DNA of 64,000 bases from Glebionis coronaria (GCA_025667525.1 CM046878.1:386377807-386441806); one strand, 5' to 3'. Positions 34,643-47,245 are shown, numbered from the stretch's first letter. Made by a program: numbers and translations. The notes: generated from the sequence alone by a model not told the origin.

Positions 34643-35986
34643 TAATAAGTGTGAAAACACTTATCCTTTTACCACTTATTTCCAATAATAACATGACCAA
34701 AACGTGTATTTTATGTCATAAACGTCGGAATTATGCGTTGTTTGTGTTTTTATTGTGTTCTAGGACCAAAAGATGAAAAAGGAAGAAAACATGGGCTTTT
34801 ATCGAAGAAAACGAGAAAAGACGAAGTCAAGAGATCAAGAGTGCTTAAAGAACGGATGTCCAAGACCTATTCTGAAGATTTATCGAAGAAAAAGTCTAAA
34901 GACGGAAGTTTAATGAAGTCGAAGAACTCAAGTCTAAATTAAAGAAGAAAATTATTAAGACAAGTTCAAATCCCGAGACGACGTCGAGAAAAGACAAAGA
35001 ATTAAATCGAGTCGAGAAGAAAAGAAAGAAGGAAGCACACCACACATGCACCTCCCACATAGCCTATAAATACCCTCCTAATCACATTAGGAGGGTGGTT
35101 AGCTAGTTAGTTAGTTTTTAGTTTTCATTATTAGTTCTTAAGTTTTTAAGCACTTTCTCTCTCTAGTTTTACATTAAGTTTTGTAATTTGGAATCTTAAT
35201 ATTTTAATTCAAGCAATCTTTTAATAATCTCTCATTCTTCCTTTCTTAATAATCTATGGTATAATTTAATAAGCATGTAGTGGTTGTGATTTGGTTGATT
35301 TTTGTGTTGGCTTATTGATAATAAATTAATTTGATAAGCTTAAGTTGGTGACAAAAAGTTGTTTTTGATTTTTTGTTTATTTGGTGTTTTAAAAGTTTTT
35401 AAATGCTAGCTTAATCATCTTTTTCTAAAAATCTTTTGGTTTAGCTTTTGGCAAAGTGCTTATTGGGATTTGGCTTATTTACTTATTGTTCAAATTTCGG
35501 AATCTTCAAAAGCCTCTTTTTCCGGATAAAGAAATAAATTCCTTATTCCGGATAAGGGTTCTTTTACATATTGCGGATAACTGTTCTAGCCTCATATTCC
35601 GGATAAGACTAAAAAGTCTTATTCCGGATAAGCCCACTTTGTACCATTTTCCGGATAAGACTCAGCTTGTGATTTACGGAGAAGAAGTTCGCTACGTTTT
35701 CTGGATAAGGGTTATATTTTGTTTTCCGGATAAGAAGTTTAAAATATTTTTCCAGATAAGGCCTCAAAATGGATTGCGGATAAGGGTCTAAGTATTATTC
35801 CGGACAAGAAGTTTTATGTTTTACGGATAAGAGTATTTAGTAGATTCCGGATAAGCAAGTTTTCTGGATAAAGGTGTTTATTTGCGTTTTGCGGATAAGA
35901 AGCTTGTTTTGTTTTCCGGATTAGCCACAGACCATTTTCCGGATAAGCTCGTTGAAGTCCTTTCCGGATAAGAGGTTGGAAGAAGT
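34643..35986 (+). repeat. Ty3-1 3' LTR, first part
   Basis: Matches 5146 to ~6490 of the 5' LTR, including TATAAATA (35065-35072), the 10-bp stem (35073-35095) and the TTCCGGATAAG array. Interrupted by Copia-n1, with GAAGT duplicated at 35982-35986. Confidence 0.92.
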
Positions 35987-36567
35987 TGTGGAAACCTTGT
36001 TTTCCGGATCTTTGAAGCAACTAGGAATGCACCATGTTCATATGATTATACAATCAAAGCGGAATTAGAACATGATACATTAACAAGGTGTTTAGGGCAC
36101 AATAACATGAATTAAAACACAATTGGATTGCTAATTATATTAATAATCAACAATCACTAGACGTGTATACATTGAATCCCACGTGTAGTGCACACACGCT
36201 TTAGGTTTACATTGTGAATGAATTGATATGAAAAACCTAATAACCCTTGGTTCCTTTTATAGTGTAAGGATTAGGGTTTTACAAGAGATAAGAATAAATA
36301 AACATGTGAATTTTCTATTTAGATAACCATATACATAATATATCATGCATATATATCCAAATAGAATCTTCTAAAAGCTTATTGTCTACAATTCTATCAA
36401 CTCTTGAATTGTATGTGACAATGCTTAGATTGTACACGACAACTCTTGAGTCAACAATGCTGGATTTACTCTTATCAACGCTTGATTAACTCTTGACAAC
36501 GCTTGGACAATATCTTCATGTTTTCTTCATTTTTGAGTTTCTGCCACATCAACTTTTTGACCCAACA
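35987..36567 (-). repeat. Copia-n1 3' LTR
   Basis: Minus-strand start TGTTGGGTCAAAAAG at 36567, end GGTTTCCACA at 35987. TATAAAAGG on the minus strand at 36253-36261; two copies of the copia 21-bp motif at 36470-36515. Very few differences from 38486-39066. Confidence 0.92.
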
Positions 36568-38470
36568 ATCTTCCCCTAGTTGATAGTGGCAAAACTCTAT
36601 GTGTATCTCTTGTAAGTTGTACATGATCTTCAAATTACTTCCCCTCAAGTGTAGCATGTATTTCTTCCCCTTTTTTTCACATCAACAAGGAAGTAAACAA
36701 TGTATGCAATCTTTGAAGATTCTCCAAATGTAGCTCTAAGTAATGATCTTGAAGAAAAATTAATGTAATATTTTTGATGTAGAAGTAGAATAACCCAACC
36801 TTGTGTTCCATGTCTTGTACTATCCATGTGATAAAGAACTTATACCTTTAGCATTATAAGCAGACCTCGATCTCTTGTCAATATTCTCATCCTATGTGAG
36901 ACACTGAGCACGATAATGTAACTCCTTCAAGTGTTATGACAAGCCTTCATCACCAACCATGTAAAGCACGAACAAGTTACCTTTAAAGTCTATGACTGGG
37001 AGTGCACGACTTTAAGATATGATAGAACACAAACTCGCGAAAATCTTCTTCAATCATCAAACTTACCATAAGAATTCTTCCCCTTAAGCTAACACCTCTT
37101 CATGAACACTTTTCATTACCTTATGAATTGTTGCTAACTCGCTTTAAGATCATGAATTCCGTTGAAAAATATCCGAGCCATAAATATCAACATGATATTC
37201 TAAATTAAAATGGAGATTCCATGTACCTTCGTGTGTAAATACTACCTTTTTGTGTGCTTAAAACGTACCAATTTTCTCAAACAGCAGCAATCATTGTGTT
37301 GTCCAATATCCTCTTCTTTCCAATATCTTTACCAGATGTATTGTCCAATATCGGACAATACTTATCAGCGCTTGAAATACCATATATCGGACAACACTGT
37401 CAATGCTATCAGCGTTGACTTATTCTGTCAGCGTCAAAATATTCTTCCTGTCAGCGTTAAAGTAAGTCTTGTCAGCGTCCACGTCTCTTTTATCTGCTGA
37501 CGTCATCTAGGATCCAAAAGTGGCTAAAATACAAGTAACATAACCCATATCTTTTGCATTCTGTATGACATCCCATGAAAATAGGCAAGTAAATATCCTA
37601 TTTTATCTTAGACCAGTAGAATCGTTATTGCGTCTTGTCCCAAAGATCTTGTCAGCGACATAATTCTCCATGACAACGTTAGAACATGTATTACGTCACT
37701 GACATAATTCTCCAAAGTAAATTATAATAAACACGTGAAGACAAGAATCACAATCCATTTATCATACTGGTCGTGTGAACACACCAATTTCCACCAATTA
37801 GAATCAAATGGCTTATATCTAGCTTCAGCCTCACGTGAGTAATCATGGACGAGCAAACACTTGATCTAAGCCCAAAAGACGTATATAATCTTGTCCTTCT
37901 CATGACCAATCATCATCCAATCACTGTGTGAACACACATGTTTCTTTTGCTGTAGGCAATCGTGAACCAGGCTTCACATCACGTCACAATCATATTCTTT
38001 TTCTTTTGTTGTTTGTGCGTAAACTGTTATAGCTATTTATAACAACAGCTATAAACTCTAAACGATCAAACCACCATCATTACGATCACGACATGCTGCT
38101 AGGGTTCATCATTGATTCATGATGAATCAATTCCCCAAAGCTAACAGCATATAATCTTGAAACAGCAACAACAAACAAACAAATCTAGGGTTTTTACATC
38201 AAACCCTAAAAACGAAAATCTTCTCTACAGCCAACTTTGACGCCTAATAACTTTTTCTTGGGAATAAACCTCGACAATCCCTCCGGTGGATGTTTAGATA
38301 TGTGTATGAAGAACACACATATAAAATTTCGTGACGATCCAACGGTTTAATCAAAAGTTATGACCTTCTGAATACTGTTGCGCACACAAAAACGTCCAGA
38401 AAAACCCTAGACGGATTTTTCTTTTCACCATACACGAACACCTTGTTGGTCCTAGCATCACGAGCCACGA
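36568..38470 (-). other. Copia-n1 interior: no gene seen
   Basis: Holds the polypurine tract (36568-36582), several CTTCCCC tracts, a cluster of the TGTCAGCGTT motif (37365-37470), a repeated TCCAATATC/CGGACAATA segment (37300-37390), and a leader with AGGGTTT/AAACCCT inverted pairs (38180-38210). Open frames are under 100 codons and unlike retroelement proteins. Confidence 0.65.
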
Positions 38471-38485
38471 GGCTCTGATACCAAT
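38471..38485 (-). other. Copia-n1 primer-binding site (initiator tRNA-Met)
   Basis: Minus-strand TTGGTATCAGAGCC next to the 5' LTR starting at 38486. Confidence 0.9.
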
Positions 38486-39066
38486 TGTGGAAACCTTGTT
38501 TTCCGGATCTTTGAAGCAACTAGGAATGCACCATGTTCATATGATTATACAATCAAAGCGGAATTAGAACATGATACATTAACAAGGTGTTTAGGGCACA
38601 ATAACATGAATTAAAACACAATTGGATTGCTAATTATATTAATAATCAACAATCACTAGACGTGTATACATTGAATCCCACGTCTAGTGCACACACGCTT
38701 TAGGTTTACATTGTGAATGAATTGATATGAAAAACCTAATAACCCTTGGTTCCTTTTATAGTGTAAGGATTAGGGTTTTACAAGAGATAAGAATAAATAA
38801 ACATGTGAATCTTCTATTTAGATAACCATATACAGAATATATCCTGCATATATATCCAAATAGAATCTTCTAAAAGCTTCTTGTCTACAATTCTATCAAC
38901 TCTTGAATTGTATGTGACAATGCTTAGATTGTACACGACAACTCTTGAGCCAACAATGCTGGATTTACTCTTATCAACGCTTGATTAACTCTTGACAACG
39001 CTTGGACAATATCTTCATGTTTTCTTCATTTTTGAGTTTCTGCCACATCAACTTTTTGACCCAACA
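38486..39066 (-). repeat. Copia-n1 5' LTR
   Basis: 581 bp, same length as its partner. At some variant positions (e.g. CCACGTCTAGTG) it agrees with Copia-1 rather than with its own 3' LTR. Confidence 0.92.
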
Positions 39067-39539
39067 GAAGTATTGCGGATAAGGACTCCAAGGCAATTTC
39101 CGGATAAGAAATTGGGGAAGTATTGCGGATAAGGGTTCGAATTATACATTCCGGATAAGGTTTTTGGTTTGTATTCCGGATAAGCTCACGTAGAGAGATT
39201 CCGTACAAGGTAGGTATTGTGTTTTCCGGATTAGGAGATTTCTAAGTTCGTTCCATTTTCATTTCCAAGTTTTACTTTTTCCTGCCAAGTAAGGTTCGTT
39301 TATTCTCCTTTATTTCTTTATCTTGTCATTTACTTTCATTATTACTAATTCACATTTAGATATAGATAATCCAAATCTCCCCCTTTTATTAACCAAGAAC
39401 AATCATTCCACTTTGAACCGTGATCGATTCGAAAAGACACCCAGAACGAAACAACGACAAATAAAACAATTGGGTACGAGCAACACAAAGAAAGATCTTG
39501 CAAAATCTACCTTTTTAATTAACTAAAATTAAGTTATTA
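39067..39539 (+). repeat. Ty3-1 3' LTR, second part
   Basis: Resumes at GAAGTATTGCGGATAAGG, continues the array and ends TTATTA at 39539, followed by the duplicated ACTCT. Confidence 0.92.
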
Positions 39540-39544
39540 ACTCT

Positions 39545-39981
39545 TAAGATCTTTCTTACTTTTCATAGTGTGTGAGGAAGCAAGGAAATATGAAAGTAAT
39601 TCCTAATGAGATATTTGATGATCTCAAATGGCTCTAGACTCAATCGTGCATTTTGGATTTTAGTGATCGGAGGCTGGAGAGGAGTGCCACCATTTCAATA
39701 CCAATTTATTCGGAGTGAATAAATCAATAGATAATGCGTTGTCTCCGTGTGATTAAAACAAATATCTTTTGAGAGATATCTGAGTTAGTTGGGATGGGTT
39801 GTGCATTGCATCAATGGGTCCATGATGTCTGTCTTTAATATCAAGCATCATTAAAAATGATCTCAATAGCATATGCATTGACCCGGTTTCTGCCTAAGGT
39901 TGTAAGGAGGGCTTCTTTCTTTACACCCTTTATCTTTACAATTCTTTTTCATTCTTCAACCCCTTCAATGCTTACCAATAC
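39545..39981. other. Old flanking sequence between Ty3-1 and Copia-1: no gene seen
   Basis: 437 bp, continuous with 5140 before Ty3-1 inserted and with 59522 before Copia-1 inserted. No open frame or recognised repeat. The GTCAT duplication of Copia-1 is at 39982-39986. Confidence 0.6.
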
Positions 39982-39986
39982 GTCAT

Positions 39987-40564
39987 TGTGGAAACCTTGG
40001 TTTCCGGATCTTTAAGCTACTAGAAATGATCATTGTTCATATGATTAGACAATCAAAGCGGAATTAGAACAACAATCATTGACAAGGTGTTTAGGCACGA
40101 ATAACATGAATTAAAACAAAAGGGATGTTCATTATATTAATAACAAACATCCACTAGACGTGTATACATTGAATCCCACGTCTAGTGCACACACGCTTTA
40201 GGTTTACATTGTGAATGAATTGATATGAAAAACCTAATAACCCTTGGTTCCTTTTATAGTGTAAGGATTAGGGTTTTACAAGAGATAAGAATAAATAAAC
40301 ATGTGAATCTTCTATTTAGATAACCATATACAGAATATATCCTGCATATATATCCAAATAGAATCTTCTAAAAGCTTCTTGTCTACAATTCTATCAACTC
40401 TTGAATTGTATGTGACAATGCTTAGATTGTACACGACAACTCTTGAGCCAACAATGCTGGATTTGTTCTTGTCAACGCCTAAATTGCTCTTGACAATGCT
40501 TGGACAATAACTTCATGTTTTCAACGTTTTTGAGTTTCTGCCACATCAACTTTTTGACCCAACA
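39987..40564 (-). repeat. Copia-1 3' LTR
   Basis: 578 bp, minus-strand start TGTTGGGTCAAAAAG. Near-identical by eye to 58939-59516; same family as the Copia-n1 LTRs. Confidence 0.92.
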
Positions 40565-42348
40565 ATCTTCCCCTAGTTGATAGTGGCAAAACTCTATGTG
40601 TATCTCTTGTAAGTTGTACATGATCTTCAAATTGCTTCCCCTCAAGTGTAGCACGTATTTCTTCCCCTTTTTGTCACATCAACAGGGAAGTAAACAATGT
40701 ATGCAATCTTTGAAGATTCTCCAAATGTAGGCTCTATGTAATGATCTTGAAGAAAAACAAATATAATATTTTTGATGTAGAAGTAGAATAACCCAACCTT
40801 GTGTTCCATGTCTTGTACTATCCACGTGATAAAGTACTTATATCAGACCAAGTATAAGTAGACCTCAATCCCTTGTCAATATTCTCATCCTATGTGAGAC
40901 ACTGAGCACGATAATGTAACTCCTTCAAGTGTTATGACAAGTCTTCGTCACCAACCATGTAAAGCACGAACAAGTTATCTTTAAAGTCTATGACTGGGAG
41001 TGCACGAATTTAAGATATGATAGAACACAAACTCGCGAAAATGTTCTTCAACCATCAAACTTACCATAAGAATTCTTCCCCTTAAGCTAACACCTCTTCA
41101 TGAAGACTTCCACTTCCTCATGAATTGTAGCTAACTCGCTTTAAGATCATTAATTCCTTTTAAAAATATCTGAGCCATAAATATCAACATGATATTCTAA
41201 ATTAAAACGGAGATTCCATGTACCTTCGTGTGTAATTACCACCTTTTTGTGTGCTTAAAACGTACTAATTTTCTCAAACAGCAGCCTTCTTTGTGTTGTC
41301 CAATATCCTCTTCTGTCCAATATCTTTACCAGATGTATTGTCCAATATCGGACAATACTTATCAGCGCTTAAAATACCATATATCGGACAACACTGTCAA
41401 CCTATCAGCGTTGACTTATTATGTCAGCGTCAAAATCCAACCCTGTCAGCGTCTAATTCCTCTTTGTCAGCGTCTAGGAAAATTATATCAGTAGTATAAA
41501 TAATACTTATTATTCCAATATTCAAACATAAAAGTAGTTAATATATTTGTGAGATAACTACAAAGAATTACTTTTCTAAATAAATAGAAAATAACTCTTA
41601 GAGTAAATCCCAAATATATCAAAAATACTCCACGTTTTTATATTCAGAATAATGCATACCATATATACCTTGCGTTTCTTTTACTGAATAATAATTTAAA
41701 TCCTGAAAATCAGCAAACATACGCGTATAATGTTCCTCTTTAATAGCAAGTCTTACGTTTGAACCTGTGCACTTGCCTTCTTTAGTTGACCAATGAGATC
41801 CTACGTGAATCCATATTTAATCCCATAAAAATAGGAAGTAAATATATTGTAACCAGAACTCTCCTTCACGTTACCTTGTTGAAATCTTCAAACCAACAGT
41901 ATTATATCCCATCTGTTCCACGTAATCACAGCAAATATGAAGTAAAGTAAACATCCTTGATAACTAGGTAATCAAATATAGTAAATATATTGATATCCCC
42001 AAAAATCAGCAAGTGAATATTTCACTCTAAATATATCCCACGTATCTTTTCTTCCTTGGTTTGTAGTGAAAACGATCAGCATACAATTTCCCATGTGAGA
42101 TGTCTTTGTCTGCTGCCACGGTAGTAGGACCAGTAATACTTTTCTTGATGTAACAATAATACTGTACAAAGCAGCGAATCTTTTTCTTTCTGCTCGTCCT
42201 TGTCACTGCTGTACTTTCTCTTCTGGATCAAAAAGTACTCACATTCAAGCTTATGAATATGACCACTGTGATTTCTTCTTTTCAATGATCACGTGAGATC
42301 AAATTTTGCTAATATTGAAAGCCAAAAGCTGTTGGATCACAGCAGCAT
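40565..42348 (-). other. Copia-1 polypurine tract and 3' untranslated region
   Basis: PPT (minus-strand CTAGGGGAAGAT) at 40565-40576. The first ~900 bp match Copia-n1. A cluster of the TGTCAGCGT motif lies at 41365-41470. The rest is AT-rich without a gene. Ty3-4 begins at 42349. Confidence 0.65.
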
Positions 42349-45300
42349 TGATGAGACTGCTTTTATACATGGTCTCATCGTCCAAATCGGTCTTAAAATG
42401 CATAAAATATCATAAAATAGACCAAATATATGCTCGTGTTTGTTACTTGTGTATTTTTAGGTACGGATATTAAGGAATTGGCAAAAGATCACAAGGATCA
42501 TTCAAAAACGAACACGGGAAACGAAGTCGCACAATGAACCGGGCCCAAGTTTGGATTTTGCAAAATGACCCTTGAAGAATTGAAGATTGGCAAATTTAGT
42601 CCCTCATCTTTGAAGAACTTGTCACATTTGACCCTCCACATATCAAATGTACAAGTATGGTCCTTAATGTTTGAAGATTATACAAGATCAGCCCTTGGAA
42701 AATGAAGAAAATACAAAAGGAGCCCTTGTTAAAAGTTTTTGAAGAAGTTGTGCCAAAAATGACAACTTGGCAAAAGTTGATAAGTGCAAAATGAGCACTG
42801 ATGGGATTTATTACAAAGTGCAAAGAAAGTAAAAACTTGGGGACCTAACCTGCCAAACAAACAAACTTTCCCACCCACTCAGGTCATGACACGTCAACAA
42901 ACCCACCCACAAACCCACCCACCAACCCATAAACCCGACCCTACCCGATCTTTATACCCGGTTTTATTTAATCACCCAGTCAAAGAAGTCAACCCCCCCC
43001 CCCCCCCACTAACCCACATTCCCTCTAAAACACATTTTTAAAATCTGTTTTATCCAAAAACAGATTAAAACGCCCCCTAATTAACCTAGAACCCTAATCC
43101 TACCCCAGATTAATTAACCCTCTAATCAAAGGATTATCCCCTCAAACGCTCCAGTTCACTAATTAAACTTACCCTCACCATAACCCACCTCACAAAACAG
43201 TGCCACGTGGCCTGTGGTCCTCACCCAAGCACTCCCCTGCACCCGTCTCTTTCCCACAACCCTAGAACCCGACAATTTCAACGTCTAGGATCATTCTACT
43301 TGTTCCCCAAGCACAAATTAAGGGTCCAAGATCAAAAATCAAGCTGTCAATCACATGGGTGCTTTTGACCAAAGAATTCGTCAAAGAAGAAAAGGGCATT
43401 TCAGGGCATTTAGCTATTAGGGCTTTTCAAACTTGTATTATTTTAATTAGTTTCTAGAATAGTTTTTTAGATTGTATAAAAGGAGATGAGCCTGTTCATT
43501 CTCCTTTGTTCCAGTTTTTCTTCAAAAAAAGTTTTTGTAATTCCTTTTAGATAAATAAAAGTTTGGTGTTTGTGTTAAGACAATATAATTCCTTTTTATG
43601 TTATTTGAAGTTGTTATAAATTGTGAAGATAAACTGAGTTCCATTTTTTTTGAAAGACTTGTGTGAGTTTTCAAGTTTTCAAAAGTTTTCAAATTTGATT
43701 CAAATCTTACAAACCAAATTTCTTTGAAGTGAAAGTGGAAAAGGATTGTTGGTTTGTGAGTTTAAGGTGTTTTTAAAACGTGTGTGTTAAGTTTTCAAAG
43801 TTTTTAGAAGAGAATTTTAAGAAAGTAAAAAGTAAACAGTGGAATAGAGTTTGTGCCTGTTTTCTTTTTTTCTTAGCAGCATTTGGAGAATTATTGATCA
43901 TTGTTCTGCATACACCCGGGTGTATAGGGAGGTGGTATTGCAACCACAAGGTACCCTGGATGTAGGGTTCTAGGGTAAGAATCTTTACCCTTTTCATTTT
44001 TTCTGTTTAGAGTAAAGCTTTATGTGATTTGTTGGATGGCATGCTAAGTGTGTATTGTTGATTTGATTTGAGTTCAAATGATAGTGTATGCATGTTAGAT
44101 GCTATTTGAAGCAGTTTGGATAGATTTAAGAGGCTATTGATTTGAAAAAAATTGCATTACAAGTTTTAAAGGACTGTTTGGATTCGGGTTTAAGCAGGTT
44201 AAAAATTCTTGATTGTGCTTAAAAAGGTTGTTAGATAGGTTTAATAGGGTAGTAATAGGAAGTGTTTTAGTTTTGGTTCAGTTTGGAAAAGTTTTGTAGC
44301 AAGTTGGGAGTATTAAAAAGTGAAAAAAAAGCATAATAAATCTGCATATGTCATTTTCAGCTTGATTTTCATGAAAACTTTTGCTTGAATCTTGGAATCT
44401 GCTAAAGATTAGGTTGTTAGAGGTTTGTATATTGCTAGTGTGCTATTTGGAGATTGTGTATGCAAATTATTGGACTTGGAATCTCAACATTGTGCATGTA
44501 AAAAGCTCTAAAAACCACCAGACTTCATTTCTTTGTCACAGCAACATTCATGTGTCTTGTGTGTGCTTTGATTGTGTGCTAAGTGTTTCTTTTCTGCTTA
44601 TTTTTTACTCCTTGTGCTCCAAAGAGCACAAGGGTGCCCCCCTGTCCAAGAATCAACATCAAACAAGCACTTACCAAGTCCTCTTGGTCTATTGCACACA
44701 AGTGAAAACACTTGTGTGTTCATCAGTCCACAAGCAGACCTGGGCACGTTTTGCTCATATTCCAGGCTTAACCTTGATCAATCTAGTTTGTGTTTGAGTT
44801 TTTGTGTGTTGAAAAGTTACTGGAATCAAATTTTAAAAGAAAAAAAAAAGAAAACAAAAATCAAAAACTACACCTGCACTGGACTCGAACCCCCGACCTG
44901 CAGCTCAGGAGTAAGGGGTTCTACCAGTGATCTAGATGCGTTTTTACGTTAAGCTTTCATTTCACTAGTTACTTAACCCGTTTTTGTTTTCACCTTATTT
45001 TAATAAGCCGTAGCTTATTTGATTTTTCCTAGCTTATTTATTAAGTGTTTTTAGCTTATTTGATTTTTCCTAGGACTTTTATAGGCTTAGGGACTTTTCT
45101 GTTTAAAAGTTTTATTTTTCCTTTTATTTAATTAATTAATAGGATTATTTTTAGTTTTATATTTAGAAAGTAATTAAAAAATAGTAAACAGTAGTTTTAA
45201 ATTTAGAAAAAATAGTTTTTAGGTTTTAATTCTTATTTTTGAGGTTTACATTTAAAAAAGTTTTAAAAACTTTAATTTTTTATTTTATTTAATTTTAGGG

Positions 45301-46145
45301 TTTTTAGGCAACTTTAAAAATTAATATAAAATTAACCAAAAGGTTTTAGGAACTTTAATTTGCATTTTCTTCTTAATTGGAATATTTAGGATTTTTGAGA
45401 ATTTTTTAGAATTTATTTGAGAACTTTTCATTTTTTGGAATATTTTAATATTATTTTATTCAATAAAATTCAAAGTTTTATTTTTAACTTTTTTTCATTT
45501 TTCCTAGATTCTAGACATTAAAATAGGAACTTTTTCACTTTCCAATTAATTTTTAGGCTTTTTAATTAATTTTTAGAATTAATTTAAGATTTAATAGATT
45601 TTAATAGTTTTTAGGAGTTTAAAAATAGTTTAATTTGGTTTTAAAATTTTTAAAAATAGTTTTTAGTTTAATTAGGTCATTTTTGAGGTTTACAAATTAT
45701 AAAATCTTGTTTAGGGCTTTTTAATATTTAAAAGTGATTTTTAGGGCTTTAATTAGCATTAAAAAGTCATTATTAAATTAATTAAAAGGTTTTGGCAAGT
45801 TTGGATTTTTTGTAAACTCTTAGAATATTATTTGGGATTTTTAGTAATTTTTAGTAATTTTTAGGTTAAAATTTTAAATTTTGTGTTTTTTACGTTTCTA
45901 CGTCGTAACTTTCTAGTAGTGTTTTTGCCTTATTTTTCTATTTTTTCGTCTTCGTCATTTTCTCTTCTTTTTCTTCTTGTTAATAATCAAAAACAAAAAT
46001 CAATCAATTCATTACACAACGCACGTGCCTCCTCGAGAGAACGAACTCACTTTTAGGGTCTTTCACACACGGTTTTCCTAAATCGTCGTGCACGCTTACC
46101 CTATTTACGTTCTTTTTCCTAAAAGACGTATTTCTACGACTATCA
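42349..46145 (+). repeat. Ty3-4 5' LTR (about 3.8 kb)
   Basis: Start TGATGAGAC, end ACTATCA three bases before the PBS. Contains a run of about 15 C at 42992-43008, a T/A-rich stretch with many TTTTTAGG copies (45000-45900) and a tRNA-like segment. Open frames up to 138 codons (44381-44952) have no recognisable features and I do not call them genes. Confidence 0.7.
44867..44940 (-). other. tRNA-like segment with pol III boxes
   Basis: Minus strand: A-box-like TAGATCACTGG (44923-44933), about 30 bp later a perfect B box GGTTCGAGTCC (44881-44891), then a T-rich tract (44835-44865) that could terminate pol III. The D- and anticodon arms do not fold into a convincing tRNA, so a tRNA pseudogene or SINE head is likelier than a working tRNA. 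Confidence 0.45.
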
Positions 46146-46148
46146 TTT

Positions 46149-46167
46149 TGGCGCCGCTGCCGGGGAG
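46149..46167 (+). other. Ty3-4 primer-binding site (tRNA-Asp)
   Basis: TGGCGCCGCTGCCGGGGAG, a longer match to plant tRNA-Asp than in Ty3-1 to Ty3-3. Confidence 0.88.
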
Positions 46168-46895
46168 GCGTGTTGTGTTTTGATTGAACCATTGTTGTAT
46201 TTTTATATTAGCCATAATAGTATTTGTATTAATAGCACTCTATTAATACGTATTATCGTTTTTCGGTTTTTGTGTGAATATTATTATTATATTGTATACG
46301 TAGAACAATAAATACACAAGTACTCCAAATACGTGAGCAATCACAACCTTGATTCGGGATTTCATCACTCGATCATTGTATTCGAATCTCAAACCAAAGA
46401 AAAAGGCAAAAATAGATAAATACTTTCGTGAAGCTTAATCTTGATAAATACAAACTATAAGGTGGGTATAAGGCGGTTGTATTTCACGACCTAAAGGAAA
46501 AAGGCTCTTAAGTGCTTCGCGCCGCCTCGTTTCCTCCGCTTGCTTGTGCGTATTTGATTTTGAGAGTGAATCGAGGGTTTTGCCGCCCAAAGTATTATTA
46601 CATATCATATATATTTTCTTGGTTTCCATTGATTAAACCCTCTTGAACGATTTGGTGTTCCACCATCGTTCTAAAGTCATCGAAGGCGTTCACTCCACGT
46701 GATCGTTTTCATTCATTGAGGCCTTTTTAATCAAGAGATTTGATTGAGGAGGAGATTTGTGGAATTTTTGTCTACTTAATATATTCACCAAATTCCAAAA
46801 AGGTTAATACAATCAAAAACCACAAAAAAAATTGAAAAAACACAAAATACCAAAAAGAATCTTCTTTGCTCGTCTCCACGTTGTACGTGACGTTT

Positions 46896-47245
46896 ATGCT
46901 CACTCGTAATCAAGCAAAACGTGCACGTAGACGCAAGAACAAAACTCCTACTAAAACTCATTCTAGTGAGGAGTCTCCAAGTGAGGAACCTATTGTAGAA
47001 CAAGAAGCTATCATGGCTAATCGTACTATGATGGAGTTGCTTCAAGCACCCACCGAGGGTTTTGGAGAGGCCATTGTGATTCCCGCCATCCTTGCAGAGA
47101 ACTTTGAGATCAAGACGGGTTTAATGTCTATGCTTCAAGCAAACAAGTTTCGCGGTCACGAAAAAGACAACCCACATTATCACATTAGGCAATTTAATCG
47201 TCTTACCGCGACAAGCAAGTTTAAGGATGTACCACACGATGCCAA
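46896..47245 (+). pseudogene. gag: Ty3-4 gag, N-terminal fragment
   Basis: ATG 46896 opens MLTRNQAKRARRRK, an Arg/Lys-rich start, followed by 'TMMELLQAPTEGFGEAIVIP' and 'PHYHIRQFNRLTATSKFKDVP', which I recognise as the N-terminal capsid region of Athila-type gag. The family sequence should continue for several hundred residues, but at about 47245 it runs into unrelated sequence and stops at 47283. About 740 bp of leader lie between PBS and ATG. A frame 30 bp longer exists only through a TTG start; the ATG is preferred. Confidence 0.75.

Larger units (their letters stand above)
35987..39066 (-). mobile_element. Copia-n1: 3.08-kb non-autonomous copia-type element
   Basis: Two 581-bp LTRs; target duplication GAAGT (35982-35986, 39067-39071) inside the Ty3-1 LTR. 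Initiator tRNA-Met PBS and AGGGGAAGAT polypurine tract. The 1.9-kb interior has no gag or pol. LTRs are of the same family as Copia-1, and the interior beside the 3' LTR matches Copia-1 (36568 to ~37480 against 40565 to ~41485), so it looks like a deletion derivative. Confidence 0.93.
5146..39539 (+). mobile_element. Ty3-1: Ty3/gypsy (Athila/Tat-like) retrotransposon, full length, with nested insertions
   Basis: LTRs begin TAATAAG and end TTATTA. A perfect 5-bp target duplication ACTCT (5141-5145 and 39540-39544) proves a single insertion. The PBS matches plant tRNA-Asp. The order is gag-protease-RT-RNase H-integrase, then a 2-kb 3' UTR and polypurine tract. Without Copia-n2 (9733-29667) and Copia-n1 (35987-39066) the element would be about 11.4 kb. 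All of its reading frames are damaged, so it is dead, but it is the only gypsy element in the window carrying RT and integrase. Confidence 0.93.
42349..47245 (+). mobile_element. Ty3-4: 5' part of an Athila-like gypsy element
   Basis: A ~3.8-kb LTR (42349-46145), tRNA-Asp PBS, a leader and the first ~115 codons of gag, then an abrupt break near 47245 against copia sequence. No second LTR, pol or 3' end in the window. The LTR starts TGATGAGAC with a matching GTCTCATC 15 bp on, like the start hairpins of Ty3-1 to Ty3-3. Confidence 0.8.

Noticed and set aside
42991..43008. Run of about 15 C
   Set aside because: Simple homopolymer in an LTR; could be real or an assembly error. No function proposed.
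44867..44940. A functional tRNA gene
   Set aside because: B box is perfect, but the acceptor, D and anticodon arms do not pair convincingly and no clear anticodon loop is visible.
44381..44952. Overlapping + frames of 138 and 126 codons in the Ty3-4 LTR
   Set aside because: Low-complexity, no recognised motif, inside an LTR between promoter-like and T-rich DNA; likely chance.
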